Shown here: one piece after another, positions 38,501 to 46,086 of the stretch
Numbering within the stretch: position 1 is the stretch's first letter
How the letters are laid out: every line of letters starts with the position of its first letter
Assembly: GCA_020348925.1 (NCBI GenBank)
Contig: CP070758.1
Location: forward strand, 4,245,003 to 4,309,002
Length of the DNA: 64,000 nt
Source of the DNA: Gemmatimonadota bacterium
GTDB lineage: Bacteria; JBHIER01; G020348925
Direction: 5' to 3'
Made by a program: the position numbers and the translations under genes
The notes under the pieces: generated by a model
Told to the model about the DNA's origin: nothing
Databases searched by the model: none
The model's input: only the letters and a program-made list of their open reading frames with translations

Positions 38501-38553
38501 AAAAAACAATGGTCCGGGACGTCGGTCTGTGGACGGAAATCCGGTTTGATTAG
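32575..38553 (+). CDS. sprA: T9SS outer-membrane translocon protein SprA (Sov)
   Basis: A 1992-residue protein of the SprA/Sov family, the very large outer-membrane barrel through which type IX secretion cargo crosses. It is somewhat shorter than the 2300-2500 residues of Flavobacterium and Porphyromonas homologues. Residues 20-45 are a hydrophobic signal segment (LFLVLLLSFFSLVSSSSWGS). SprA-type signatures include GEKIHVYVDQDSERMTELEN, INYKGSEDEIVQEIQAGNTS, LGYIRLN, a DDFDGSKNTTSLG segment and a WIDELRLSNARDD segment. The last third is rich in alternating polar/hydrophobic strands and FSYNL-type barrel repeats. No clear Shine-Dalgarno precedes ATG 32575. The gene ends in TAG. No other T9SS component (PorV, PorU, PorK-N) lies nearby. 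Confidence 0.9.
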   Translation: MERYGDIPVESDKTTVSLWIPPKELFLVLLLSFFSLVSSSSWGSITVPPLNGVADRAVSLWDTAPLKPLSIAYPSVPALIVNTKGFTRDISVDPEKRIITLKETVHGLELKRPLIFELNTFVKVKSLEALPRLLREERRKALTEEQAAGTKRAGINIDIPVKFPKALSRIIGEGGGLKITGYRKINFSGRSEWTEGDVLTATHRPSKFPSLVMEQRSQFKIEGTIGEKIHVYVDQDSERMTELENAIRINYKGSEDEIVQEIQAGNTSLSLPGTQFVSFSQQNKGLFGIKASAKIGPVDLVAIASQDKGAGQRKSFQAGAESSADKIPDYRYDTSRYFFLDAMYVKNYYENYTQDWKHIAANERIDSLEVFIDDNINNDLEGRGKLADAVVNPQSDDTTTFDDIGDDENHHGYFDLLDPDEYFVQKDLGYIRLNSTITGEKTLAVRYKLVNSTTWVGTAPSDTSSDLLLKLIRPGSPRPSHDTWDLSWKNVYSLGRISEDGLDIKIYFDTAGEEDDDSQGGDKYVTIMGLDKYNNANPGTQLPDNLFDAFDRSLVNYELGELHFPQQRPFAPDTALFGIPLNTPVPEIYDESNTTLRQQATKYYIAVESQTRKTSYSLGINIIEGSEVVKLNGRALQRNKDYNIIYEVGQITFLTDEAMDPSADITVDYEYAPFFMPEKKTLLGFRADYSFWEDASWGATFLYRSESTIDRRIRLGQEPSRAIVWDSDIHLNFEPQILTDMVDALPFVRTNAPSALKIDGEVAQSLPNSNTKGDAYVDDFDGSKNTTSLGVMRGHWTLASPPSSDDPVRGQYSIWSRWQSFYWYNPYTQVSVTDIWPEKEVLGRENKTHVLTLEFTPKSDPIYNPNPANSWAGVMRALSQGNYNQSLNKYLEVWVQGSSGQVNIDLGLISEDVIPNGKLDSEDIGADTGVGDGILDKDPDEDVGMDGMADGDPRAVAAGGDFWDIDSIGSKQAWEPYSNDNWNYNNKNIYTQINGTEGNRDDYDRAQRPDTEDINGKSLLETENAFFRYSFSLEEDSPDTVYVAGGDPNVPWRTRWRLYRIPLAQASDTVGAADMEQIRFARIWITGVARPTTISLAAIDIVGNDWLEDGIEPAALVSIDETFSVAVKNTHDNPEPDYIPPPGVEGVKDAVTGLRQMEQSLVLMFENLAPGHSGSASQDYSTQAKDFTQYRTLRMYVHGNLRSSAGVDIGVAEFFFRFGADAKNYYEYHTMIYPGWDPRNEVNIEFDDLTNLKYQKLESGNTEGDTTDGHFTVMGKPSLSAIKKLTAGVKSVSFHPVQKGIGTPRREETISGEVWIDELRLSNARDDPGLASRLTVNATLADLGGVTFNMSRTDAEFQSLGAGSRSDAQKTAKSDESIQGNLNADKFLPEKWGISLPVSGSYSKTTQLPKLQKGSDVNLTSDEQWRQRTENISKSGRISFSKTKPSSFWLLGLTLDRMKVSASGSEKEGRSTTNPYSLTRQLSGSFSYNLQSKKDLSLSPLAWTASKFVPKFISETKITLIPSNISFDTSINQTRTQKVDRHDILTSNFSRKTTQKVNSSMNPFGSVSANYSFNRGFDSQRAQVMRLRFGRETDRTQSLSLTYKPPFLKWLGPNYSYRINYHEKENTKVKPQEIDTTSTSTREFGLDADNSISHSIGASLNVSQFLTSLGAPKKDEKIGLLSYKRVLGTLKYVTDRFQSVSASFQKDRRSNWFSLLGRPTLDYQFGFSSEPGIGSDPNLTGQTHTSSSGQGWSAKSGLNLMAGVNVSTSISSDNKSTVSSTGRSDSRTMTFPQVSTRWGDFGKLYLIRNLVQSSSLDFSYTEKKTEEGTDNFKVLRSESVNKNFSPLFSWSATWAKNLSSTLTSNRTETVNTDHQRDTETVQTNSSLRASFKYSFSAPQGITLPLFGKVKFQSNLNVNLDFKLDNTKNITKNAANPVTKDDQTRSISLGGSYTFSKKVKGGLKVEISDRHDRKTDKKTMVRDVGLWTEIRFD

Positions 38554-38713
38554 GAAAGAGATACGAAAACAGTTCATCGGCCGAACAATCAATCGCAATT
38601 TTGTTGTTGCCAGATGTCAGATGGTACCATGCGAAGCACCTTCAAGGGGTGAACGGTTTCTCCAACAGTTCCCATGATATTATACAAAAAAAAGTAATTT
38701 TACGAGTTACAGC

Positions 38714-39121
38714 ATGTCTTTTTTCAGTTTTACCCGTCAGGAACAGATCGTGATCCTCTTTCTCGCGTCTGCCTTGATCGTCGGTGGCATCGTAACGCTC
38801 ATCAAACGTCACCACCCCGCAAGTGCACCTGAACTCATGCTGGAGGAATACGGGGAACCGTCTGATCTCGATACGATCCACACAGGGGGGGACCGGCAGC
38901 CACGCTCTCCGGAGAAACCCCTGGAGGGAAAAGTGGACATCAATACCGCGACGATCGAAGATTTCATGCGATTGCCGGGGATTGGTCCTAAAACAGCCCG
39001 CGCAATTATGGCTTATCGAAAGGAACACGGTAAGTTTCAAGCGTTGGAGGATTTGTTACAGGTAAGGGGTATTGGTGAGAAGACCTTCGAACGATTGAAG
39101 CCGCTTTTAAAAATTGAATGA
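38714..39121 (+). CDS. comEA: ComEA-like helix-hairpin-helix DNA-binding protein
   Basis: A 135-residue protein with one N-terminal transmembrane helix (IVILFLASALIVGGIVTLI), a variable linker, and a ComEA-type double helix-hairpin-helix domain (VDINTATIEDFMRLPGIGPK, YRKEHGKFQALEDLLQVRGI, then GEKTFERLKPLL). ComEA binds incoming double-stranded DNA in the periplasm during natural transformation; short relatives may have other DNA roles. It is followed by a pilin-like gene and pilM, and dprA lies 7 kb further on, which fits a competence role. Confidence 0.85.
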   Translation: MSFFSFTRQEQIVILFLASALIVGGIVTLIKRHHPASAPELMLEEYGEPSDLDTIHTGGDRQPRSPEKPLEGKVDINTATIEDFMRLPGIGPKTARAIMAYRKEHGKFQALEDLLQVRGIGEKTFERLKPLLKIE

Positions 39122-39136
39122 CGTCAAACATTTTTG

Positions 39137-39165
39137 TTGACATTATTGTCGAGATGAAGTATTTT
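39137..39165 (+). promoter_or_regulatory. Promoter of the pilin-like gene
   Basis: Perfect TTGACA (39137-39142), 17-bp spacer and TATTTT (39160-39165), about 70 bp before the GTG start at 39233. Confidence 0.55.
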
Positions 39166-39232
39166 AACGAATCGCGCTTTGAAGAATCGTAACAACGGGA
39201 GATACAGGAACTTTTTTTAAGGAGGAATCATA

Positions 39233-39613
39233 GTGCGGCCAAAACGTGAAAGTGGATTGATTCTTATTGACCTCTTGATCATTATTTTGATTGCAGGGAT
39301 TATTGCAGCTATTGTGGTTCCTCAGTATGCACTAAAAAAGGAAGAGAAGCGAAAAGAGCTCTCACGACAGCACATGATTGCGTTGGCTGATGCTCAGGAT
39401 AGATATTTTGAAGAACACGGAAAGTTCGCCCCAGACATTGAGGAACTTTCTCTTGCAGCCCCTGAAGTGAACGCACTCGTTGGTCCTGAAGGTGAAGAGT
39501 ACATTTTTGAACAGCCGGATTCCCTCTCATTCGTGATTACCAGTTCCTTGGGGTACGGTGAAGTCCGGGCGGATACTACCGAAAGAAAGGTGGACTGGGA
39601 AAAACAACAGTAG
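39233..39613 (+). CDS. Type IV pilin/pseudopilin-like protein
   Basis: A 126-residue protein with a prepilin-like N-terminus: a short basic leader (RPKRESG), then a hydrophobic helix (LILIDLLIIILIAGIIAAIV) and the usual PQY exit from it. If cleaved after Gly, the residue at mature position 5 is Asp rather than the nearly invariant Glu. The rest (LADAQDRYFEEHGKFAPDIE) resembles the small periplasmic domain of type II secretion/pilin-like proteins. The start is GTG 39233, with AAGGAGG seven bases upstream. It has its own promoter and is followed by pilM. Confidence 0.75.
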   Translation: MRPKRESGLILIDLLIIILIAGIIAAIVVPQYALKKEEKRKELSRQHMIALADAQDRYFEEHGKFAPDIEELSLAAPEVNALVGPEGEEYIFEQPDSLSFVITSSLGYGEVRADTTERKVDWEKQQ

Positions 39614-39830
39614 CCGCAAAAAATGAGACGGGGAGAGGCAAGGGGAGCCGTTGAAACAGCCGGAAACCGGAAAAGGAACTCCTGCGAGAAAAAGAGACCG
39701 CAGAAATAGCGGAACCAACGGCAAGAGATACACACTGAGACAAGAGATCGTAAACTAATTTCGCCATTTTAAAAACCCATTTCTCAAAACTTTTATTTCA
39801 CTCATCCGCGCGACCCTTTGGAGTCTGCCA

Positions 39831-40757
39831 ATGAAAAAAGGGCGTCGAAGCACAATAGCGCTTGGAATCCACTTTGGGGCGCACTCCGTTCGTCTTGTTG
39901 CACTAGAACGTACTCGTAAGGGGATTCAGTTGAAACATTGCTGTGAACGCTCTTTTCCCAATGATTTGCGTTTCGCGGGAACGTTCGATCCTCTCGTGAA
40001 AAACGCGAGCATTCAAATCCTTCAATCCATGCTGTCAGAGATTCGTATGAGGAGCGAAAATGGCACAGTCGGTCTTGACAGCAGAAACGTCATTCTGAGG
40101 AGAATTCCCGTCGATTCGTGGTTGGAAGATGATGAACTTCAGAACCAGGTGCTGTGGGAAGCAGAACAGTTACTCGTCGATCCCCTTGAACATTACGTTC
40201 TTGATTTTCACATCCAGGATGTCTCCGAGACGATGAGGGAGGTCCTTCTGGCCATCGCGCGAAGGAAAACGATCGAGGAGTACACAGAAATTGTGCGAAA
40301 ATCGGGAATATATCCTGTGTGCGTCGACGTCGATCTCTTTGCTTTGGGCAATGCCTATGAATATCTCTCAGGAAATCGTTCGAACGGAGCCGTCGCCCTG
40401 ATGGACGTTGAACCTGATACCGTTCGCTGTGTCATCGTGCGGAACGGATTTTTTTACTCTGGCAGACTTTACGAGAAGTCTTCGAAAGCCTGTGATCCTG
40501 AAGAGCTGTTGGACACCGTCATACCCCGGGGTGGAGAAACTCTGCCATTGACGAGGATTGTGTTGAGTGGCAGCGAGACGTTTTCCGAGGAACGGCTCTC
40601 AGATTTGTCCGCCAGATGTCACTGTCCGATTGAAATAGCCAATCCGTCTCGAAAAATGAAAATCGGTTCGGCGTTCAGCCGTCAGCATCTCCAAAAACAA
40701 ACCTCCTCTTGCGTAATAAGCCTGGGATTGGCTTTGAGAGGTATTACCGAACCATGA
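39831..40757 (+). CDS. pilM: Type IV pilus assembly protein PilM-like
   Basis: A 308-residue actin/FtsA-like ATPase-fold protein of the PilM family. The N-terminal ALGIHFGAHSVRLVALERTR strand-loop, the VILRRIPVDSW segment, the paired helix EYTEIVRKSGIYPVCVDVDL and the later ALMDVEPDTVRCVIVRNG strand fit the family. PilM sits in the cytoplasm and binds the N-terminal tail of PilN to build the inner-membrane alignment platform. Its stop overlaps the start of a pilN-like frame in ATGA, showing translational coupling. It is slightly shorter than the usual 350 residues. Confidence 0.78.
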   Translation: MKKGRRSTIALGIHFGAHSVRLVALERTRKGIQLKHCCERSFPNDLRFAGTFDPLVKNASIQILQSMLSEIRMRSENGTVGLDSRNVILRRIPVDSWLEDDELQNQVLWEAEQLLVDPLEHYVLDFHIQDVSETMREVLLAIARRKTIEEYTEIVRKSGIYPVCVDVDLFALGNAYEYLSGNRSNGAVALMDVEPDTVRCVIVRNGFFYSGRLYEKSSKACDPEELLDTVIPRGGETLPLTRIVLSGSETFSEERLSDLSARCHCPIEIANPSRKMKIGSAFSRQHLQKQTSSCVISLGLALRGITEP

Positions 40758-40909
40758 TTCGAATCAATTTTCTTAAGAATTCGAAGCCGAAAGCCGAGAA
40801 CCAGCATCGAGCACCGAGGATGACGTTTGGACTTGTACTTATTCTGATAACTGTATTTTTTATGACTATGATGTTCCTCGTGCTCATGCTGAAATCGTAT
40901 TGGTCATGA
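40754..40909 (+). CDS. Truncated PilN-like protein
   Basis: A 51-residue protein that starts MIRINFLKNSKPK, the same kind of short cytoplasmic tail that PilN uses to bind PilM, followed by one transmembrane helix (LVLILITVFFMTMMFLVLML), and then stops. Normal PilN has a further 130-150 periplasmic residues. No continuation is seen in other frames before rsmD. The ATGA overlap with pilM supports real expression. It is either a relic or a minimal PilN. Confidence 0.6.
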   Translation: MIRINFLKNSKPKAENQHRAPRMTFGLVLILITVFFMTMMFLVLMLKSYWS

Positions 40910-41050
40910 GAGGATCATTGGCCGTGATCTCACCTCATCACCACCTTCTTTTGAGTTCCGCAATCGGTTCGTTTTCAGAGGTGCGCCGGCACGTCTCAAG
41001 TGAGGCAAGCCCTCAGTGTGACGGGCCAGAAGGCGTACGCAGAGAGAAGC

Positions 41051-41614
41051 ATGCGTGTTATAACGGGAAAAGCTAAGGGACTCAGGCTCAAAACGTTAAA
41101 AGGTTCGAACAAACGCCCCACGACCGATCGCGTGAAAGAAAGCATCTTTTCGGTGATTGGTGAAAAAGTGTACGAAGCTGATGTGTTGGACCTGTTTGCA
41201 GGAACCGGCAATCTGGGCATAGAGGCCTTGAGCCGTGGTGCTCGGACGGCCCTCTTTATCGACAACGACCACAGAGCCACAAGGATCATTGAGGAAAACC
41301 TGGAGCTAACGCGCTTTCGGAGCAAGAGTGAAATATGGACGTCTGACGTCTTCACTGCACTTCTGCGGCTCCGCACCGTTTCACGGGCATTCGATGTGAT
41401 CTTCGCCGATCCACCCTACGAGAAAGGGTTTGGAACGAAGACGCTCGTCCTTCTCGAAGAGAATGGTCTTCTCAATACAGGGGGGATATGTATCCTGGAA
41501 CATCCCATCAGGGAGGAAATCCGTATCGCCAGCAACCGTATGAAGCTCATGACTCACAAATTGTACGGTCAAACAGCGGTCCACTTCTTTCAAGACATCG
41601 ATACAGAGGAGTAA
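41051..41614 (+). CDS. rsmD: 16S rRNA (guanine966-N2)-methyltransferase RsmD
   Basis: A 187-residue SAM-dependent methyltransferase of the small ribosomal subunit. It begins MRVITGKAKGLRLKTLKG and has RPTTDRVKESIFSVIG, the SAM-binding VLDLFAGTGNLGIEALSRGA and the catalytic DPPY at about 120-123. The ATG at 41051 matches the family start; an upstream in-frame start at 41000 would add 17 unrelated residues. It is separated by 3 bp from coaD, the common rsmD-coaD pair. Confidence 0.95.
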   Translation: MRVITGKAKGLRLKTLKGSNKRPTTDRVKESIFSVIGEKVYEADVLDLFAGTGNLGIEALSRGARTALFIDNDHRATRIIEENLELTRFRSKSEIWTSDVFTALLRLRTVSRAFDVIFADPPYEKGFGTKTLVLLEENGLLNTGGICILEHPIREEIRIASNRMKLMTHKLYGQTAVHFFQDIDTEE

Positions 41615-41617
41615 AAA

Positions 41618-42109
41618 ATGCAGACGGCTCTTTATCCCGGAACTTTTGACCCCATGACACATGGTCATCTCGACATCATGGAACGTGCCCTTCGACTCTT
41701 CGACAGTTTGATTGTCGCTGTGGCGGTGAACCCATACAAGCACCCACTCTTCACCGTTGAGGAGCGCGTGGAGATGATACAGGAAGAAACCGAGAGCTGG
41801 GAGCGCATTCGCGTTGAACCCTTCGATGGTCTTCTGATCGAATATGCCCACAACATGGGAGCACAATCGATCATTCGGGGACTTCGGGCCGTGTCCGATT
41901 TCGAGTACGAGTTTCAAATGGCCCTCACGAATCGAAGCCTTGACTCGAGCATCGAAACGGTCTTCCTCATGCCCAGCGAGCAATACACCTATCTCAATTC
42001 GACAATTGTGAAAGAGATTGCCCATCTCGGTGGCAACGTCAGCCAGTTTGTACCGAAAGGGGTCGAGAGACGTTTGAGAGAGAAATTGCCGCAGCCGGAA
42101 CACGAGTGA
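41618..42109 (+). CDS. coaD: Phosphopantetheine adenylyltransferase CoaD
   Basis: A 163-residue enzyme of coenzyme A synthesis that joins AMP from ATP to 4'-phosphopantetheine. It has the nucleotidyltransferase motif in [29 protein letters not shown], and an [14 protein letters not shown] segment. The length is normal. GAGGAG lies just upstream of the ATG. It is translationally close to rsmD. Confidence 0.96.
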   Translation: MQTALYPGTFDPMTHGHLDIMERALRLFDSLIVAVAVNPYKHPLFTVEERVEMIQEETESWERIRVEPFDGLLIEYAHNMGAQSIIRGLRAVSDFEYEFQMALTNRSLDSSIETVFLMPSEQYTYLNSTIVKEIAHLGGNVSQFVPKGVERRLREKLPQPEHE

Positions 42110-42525
42110 ACGAACACCGACTGCAGGCCGGTAGTATTTTGATGCGGCTTCCTGCCGAGTGAGATAAAGAGTGCTTGCGACGCGCGGTCAAGGTCAGGAA
42201 ACCCTTATCGTTTCGCGCTGAAGTGGCCGGCGTCGTTTTGGAGAGGCCCGCATTCGCAGGAACGGGTTCGGCGACGACGAGCCGAAACCACGAAAGAGAC
42301 GTCCGGAACAGCGGGTTCACCGACCGACACACTTTCAAGGAGATTCAACGCTCGAGAGTGATCCGCACTCATTTTCCTCCTTGAGAAAGCGATCGAAGTC
42401 CGGCGTGATTGTACAGCGCGTCTTTCGAAAAAGTCATTGACTTTAAAGCTCCTTTTTCATAAACTTTTATTCTCATGTACTGCTCATTTTTCATGCGATT
42501 CTTTTAATACGGAGGTTTTTGACTT
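42110..42525. other. 416-bp gap between coaD and the acyl-CoA synthetase gene
   Basis: The first 280 bp are GC-rich with no recognisable gene. An inverted segment CCCG...CGGG near 42248-42267 recalls a short dispersed repeat. A plus-strand frame of 69 codons (42175-42384) has no family match. The last 90 bp hold the promoter at 42437-42465 and the CGGAGG ribosome site. Confidence 0.5.
42437..42465 (+). promoter_or_regulatory. Promoter of the ADP-forming acyl-CoA synthetase gene
   Basis: TTGACT (42437-42442), 17-bp spacer and TAAACT (42460-42465), about 60 bp before the start codon. Confidence 0.5.
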
Positions 42526-44670
42526 ATGGGGGGTTGTACGAATAGAGACGAACCAAAGATCATGAAAACTTTCTTCTCTCCGAGGTCCGTAGCGGTCGTA
42601 GGTGCTTCCACACGGCCTGATAGTGTGGGGAGGGCTATCTTTTCCAATTTATTGTTCAGCGGCTACACCGGCATTGTCTATCCTGTCAATCCGAAAGCTC
42701 ACGGTATATTGGGAGTGCGGGCATACCATTCTGTCTGGGACATCCCCGGCGGAGTCGATCTGGCTGTCATCATCGTCCCCAGCACGGCTGTGCCCGGTGT
42801 CTTGGAGGAATGCGGCGAGAAGGGTGTCAAAGGTGCTGTCGTCATCACGGCCGGTTTCAAAGAAGTCGGCCAGCAGGGATTGGAGTTGGAGAGACAAGTC
42901 AAGGACGTAACCACGAAATGCGGCATCTCTCTCATCGGTCCCAACTGTTTGGGGATCATTAACACCGATCCCGAATTTTCCCTCAATGCCACGTTTGCGC
43001 GATCCATGCCCCGGGTGGGCAACATCGCCTTTATCTCCCAGAGCGGAGCTCTCGGGGTCGCGGCCCTCGAATACGCCCACGAGCAAAACATCGGCCTATC
43101 GAAATTCGTCTCCATGGGCAATAAGGCCGATGTGACTGAGAACGATCTTCTCACGGGCTTGAAAGACGACCCTCAGACCGACGTTATTTTGCTCTATCTT
43201 GAGGATTTATCCGACCCGAAGACATTTATTGAACAGGCCAAGCAAATTACGGGTGATGCCCAGCACAAAAAGCCAATTCTGGCCATTAAATCAGGAAGGA
43301 CAGCCGAAGGGGCCAAGGCCGCTTCGTCGCACACCGGGGCCTTGGCCAGTTCCGATGAAGCCTACGACGCTGTCTTTATCGAATCGGGCGTTCTTCGGGT
43401 CGAGACCCTGGAGGAGCTCTTCGATTATGCCCAGGCCTTTGCCAGCCAACCATTGCCCAAGAGCAACCGCATTGCTATTGTCACGAATGCCGGTGGTCCC
43501 GGCATTATGGCCACGGATGCCTGCATTCGATACGGATTGAAGCTGGCCGAGTTTGAGGAAGAGACCACTGACAAGTTGAGAACAGGACTTCCACGCACGG
43601 CCAATATCAATAATCCGGTCGACATCATCGGAGACGCCAAGGAGGATCGCTACGAGCTGGCCCTGAGGAGCGTTCTTGAAGACGAGAATGTGGACGGCGT
43701 TATTGCCATCAGCACGCCTCAGATGATGACCGATTTGGAAGCCGTGGCGAAAACCATCGTAGATACGGCCTCCACCTATGAAAAACCGATGTTGACGTGT
43801 TTCATGGCGACAGAGGATATCTCCGAAACATTGCGCATTCTTGATGAAAAGAGGGTCCCCCATTACCTGTTTCCTGAGGCGGCTGCCCGAGCCATGGCCA
43901 ATATGGCCGAATACGCCTGGTGGATCCAGCGACCCCGCACCGATGTCCGGACGTTCAACGATATACACAAGGATCAGGCCAAACGAGTCCTCCATAGGGT
44001 CAAGAAGGAAGGTCGCTCTTTTCTGCCAGAGCCAGAGGCGCACGATGTTCTGGAGGCATACGGCTTTCCGGTTCTGGAATCTCGACTCGTAAAAAGTGTT
44101 GAGGAGGGGGTCACCGCGGCTGAACGGATTGGGTTTCCTGTTGTGTTGAAAATCGTTTCCCCGGACATTGTCCACAAAGTGGACGTCGGTGGCGTCAAGG
44201 TCAATATTCAGACCAAAGCCGAGTTGCGACGAGCCTACAAGGATCTTCTGGAGAACGTGAAGAGGGAGAAACCGGATGCCGATATCTGGGGCGTTTTTGT
44301 CCAGAAAATGGCCGCAAAGGGGAAGGAAGCCATCATCGGTATGAATCGAGACCCTCACTTCGGTCCGATTCTACTTTTTGGATTGGGCGGTATTTATGTG
44401 GAGCTGTTTAAAGATGTCAGTTTCCGGATTGCACCTCTGCGGGAACTTGGCGCCCGCCGCATGATACGCCAGATCCGCGGGTACAAGATGTTCGAGGGGT
44501 TCCGGGGCGAGCCCCCGTCGGATACAGAAGCCATTGCCGAGTGTCTCCAGCGGTTATCACAATTGGTGATGGACTGTGAAGAGATCGATGAGTTGGACAT
44601 CAACCCTTTGATTGTCTATAATAAGGGTGATGGAGCGATGGTCGTCGACGCGCGAATATTGATCAGATGA
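42526..44670 (+). CDS. ADP-forming acetate/acyl-CoA synthetase, fused alpha and beta subunits
   Basis: A 714-residue enzyme that converts acyl-CoA, ADP and phosphate to the acid, CoA and ATP. It is a main ATP-saving step in amino acid and sugar fermenters. The alpha part comes first: a CoA-binding domain (FFSPRSVAVVGASTRPDSVG, SLIGPNCLGIINT) and a ligase domain with the SSHTGALASSDEAYD segment. A hinge follows near residue 490 and then the beta part with its ATP-grasp domain (VVLKIVSPDIVHKVDVGGVK, LFGLGGIYVELFKDVSFR, ELDINPLIV). The alpha-beta order is that of the fused bacterial and protist forms. It fits with the aldehyde ferredoxin oxidoreductase at 28564 in a fermentative route. Confidence 0.92.
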   Translation: MGGCTNRDEPKIMKTFFSPRSVAVVGASTRPDSVGRAIFSNLLFSGYTGIVYPVNPKAHGILGVRAYHSVWDIPGGVDLAVIIVPSTAVPGVLEECGEKGVKGAVVITAGFKEVGQQGLELERQVKDVTTKCGISLIGPNCLGIINTDPEFSLNATFARSMPRVGNIAFISQSGALGVAALEYAHEQNIGLSKFVSMGNKADVTENDLLTGLKDDPQTDVILLYLEDLSDPKTFIEQAKQITGDAQHKKPILAIKSGRTAEGAKAASSHTGALASSDEAYDAVFIESGVLRVETLEELFDYAQAFASQPLPKSNRIAIVTNAGGPGIMATDACIRYGLKLAEFEEETTDKLRTGLPRTANINNPVDIIGDAKEDRYELALRSVLEDENVDGVIAISTPQMMTDLEAVAKTIVDTASTYEKPMLTCFMATEDISETLRILDEKRVPHYLFPEAAARAMANMAEYAWWIQRPRTDVRTFNDIHKDQAKRVLHRVKKEGRSFLPEPEAHDVLEAYGFPVLESRLVKSVEEGVTAAERIGFPVVLKIVSPDIVHKVDVGGVKVNIQTKAELRRAYKDLLENVKREKPDADIWGVFVQKMAAKGKEAIIGMNRDPHFGPILLFGLGGIYVELFKDVSFRIAPLRELGARRMIRQIRGYKMFEGFRGEPPSDTEAIAECLQRLSQLVMDCEEIDELDINPLIVYNKGDGAMVVDARILIR

Positions 44671-44830
44671 AGCTCCTTCGTGCTTCTGTTCTCCGGTTGT
44701 CGCCCAATATGTAGAGGAAGTTATTTTCACATTTTGATTTCGTCTCGCCACTACGAATCCTTCCGTTTGAGAAAGAAAGAACTGAGACGCTTTCAGGAAG
44801 GCCGTTCGACTGCTTCCAAAGGAGGTCCTT

Positions 44831-45055
44831 ATGGCTGAATCGAGCCAGAGTGAACCGAAGCGCTTGTATCGCTCCCAAAAAAATCGGAGACTGTTCGGTG
44901 TGTGCGGTGGTATTGGTGAGTACTTCAACATTGATCCTGTCATCGTCCGTTTGTTGTGGATCCTCTTCACGCTGGCCGGTGGCGGAGGGATCATTGCTTA
45001 CATCGTCGCCTGTTTCATCGTCCCGGAACAGCAGCACCACGAGCCGTCCTCATAA
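44831..45055 (+). CDS. PspC-domain small membrane protein
   Basis: A 74-residue protein with a PspC domain: the basic stretch KRLYRSQKNRRLFGVCGGIG, then EYFNIDPVIVRLLWILFTLA and a second membrane segment (IIAYIVACFIVPE). PspC proteins are inner-membrane stress sensors in the phage-shock response; small stand-alone copies are common and rarely characterised. AAAGGAGG precedes the ATG. It sits between the acyl-CoA synthetase gene and obg, all on one strand. Confidence 0.85.
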   Translation: MAESSQSEPKRLYRSQKNRRLFGVCGGIGEYFNIDPVIVRLLWILFTLAGGGGIIAYIVACFIVPEQQHHEPSS

Positions 45056-45108
45056 GGCGCGGTCAGATCATTTGTATCACGTTTTGAGGTGAAGCTTGTG
45101 GAGAGCGT

Positions 45109-46086
45109 ATGTTTTTAGACGAGGTAACCATTTTCGTGAAAGCCGGCCGGGGTGGTGACGGGTGTGTCAGTTTCAGAAGGGAAAAGCATGTCCCGCGCGG
45201 CGGGCCTGACGGGGGCGACGGAGGACGCGGTGGTCATGTGATCTTTGAAGTGAATCCCCACCTGCATACGCTACTCGATCTGCGGTACAAACAGTACTAC
45301 TCGGCAGGCCGGGGATCGCACGGTATGGGGAAAAAGATGCACGGACGAAACGGCGATGACGCCGTCATTTGTGTGCCACCCGGAACAACCGTCACCGACG
45401 CGGAGTCAGACAAGACCATTGCTGAGCTGACGAAGCCGGGACAACGAAAGATCGTGGCCCTTGGTGGGAAAGGAGGAAGAGGAAATGCCCACTTCGCAAC
45501 GTCCACGAACCGCACGCCGCGTGTGTGTGAGGAAGGCGTTGCAGGGCAAGAGCTTACTCTTCAAGTGGAACTGAAGCTGATGACCGATGTCGGTTTGGTG
45601 GGCCTTCCCAACGCGGGCAAATCGACTCTTCTGGCCAGACTCTCCGCCGCCCGCCCCAAAATCGCGGATTACCCCTTCACGACACTGCAGCCACACTTGG
45701 GAATTGTTCGAAGAGGTGAATATCAGTCCTTCGTCATGGCCGATATCCCCGGCTTGATCGAAGGTGCCCACAAGGGCAGGGGCCTGGGAACCCGGTTTCT
45801 CCGTCACATCGAACGGACAGAGGTGCTCGTCTTTCTGCTCGATTGTGCCAGTTCAGATGTCACCCGAGATTTGAAAACGTTGCAGAAAGAATTAGGCTGT
45901 TTCAATCCGAAGCTTTTGAAGAAAAAGAGAATTATAGCCATCACCAAAATAGATCTCTTAACCGAAAGAGAGCAATGTCCGGTCGTCGAAACGAATGACC
46001 GTGTTCCCGTTTGTCACATCTCCTCTGTGTCCGGCGAAGGATTGGATACGCTTCTGAAGGCTATTGATGTTCAATTAGAGAGGTGA
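45109..46086 (+). CDS. obg: GTPase Obg (CgtA)
   Basis: A 325-residue ribosome-associated GTPase needed for large-subunit maturation and stress control. It has the glycine-rich Obg fold at the N-terminus (FLDEVTIFVKAGRGGDGCVS, GGDGGRGGHVIFEVN) followed by the G domain: GLPNAGKST (G1), the G2 region YPFTTLQPHLG, DIPGLIEGAHKGRGLG (G3), TKIDLL (G4) and SSVSGEGLD (G5). It lacks the C-terminal OCT extension present in some species. Its stop overlaps the likely dprA start. Confidence 0.96.
   Translation: MFLDEVTIFVKAGRGGDGCVSFRREKHVPRGGPDGGDGGRGGHVIFEVNPHLHTLLDLRYKQYYSAGRGSHGMGKKMHGRNGDDAVICVPPGTTVTDAESDKTIAELTKPGQRKIVALGGKGGRGNAHFATSTNRTPRVCEEGVAGQELTLQVELKLMTDVGLVGLPNAGKSTLLARLSAARPKIADYPFTTLQPHLGIVRRGEYQSFVMADIPGLIEGAHKGRGLGTRFLRHIERTEVLVFLLDCASSDVTRDLKTLQKELGCFNPKLLKKKRIIAITKIDLLTEREQCPVVETNDRVPVCHISSVSGEGLDTLLKAIDVQLER

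Noticed and set aside
41381-42103. 240-codon minus-strand frame opposite rsmD and coaD
   Set aside because: Both opposing genes are certain, and the antisense translation has no recognisable motif.
42175-42384. 69-codon frame in the gap before the acyl-CoA synthetase gene
   Set aside because: GC-rich, low complexity, similar to translated dispersed repeats; no ribosome site.
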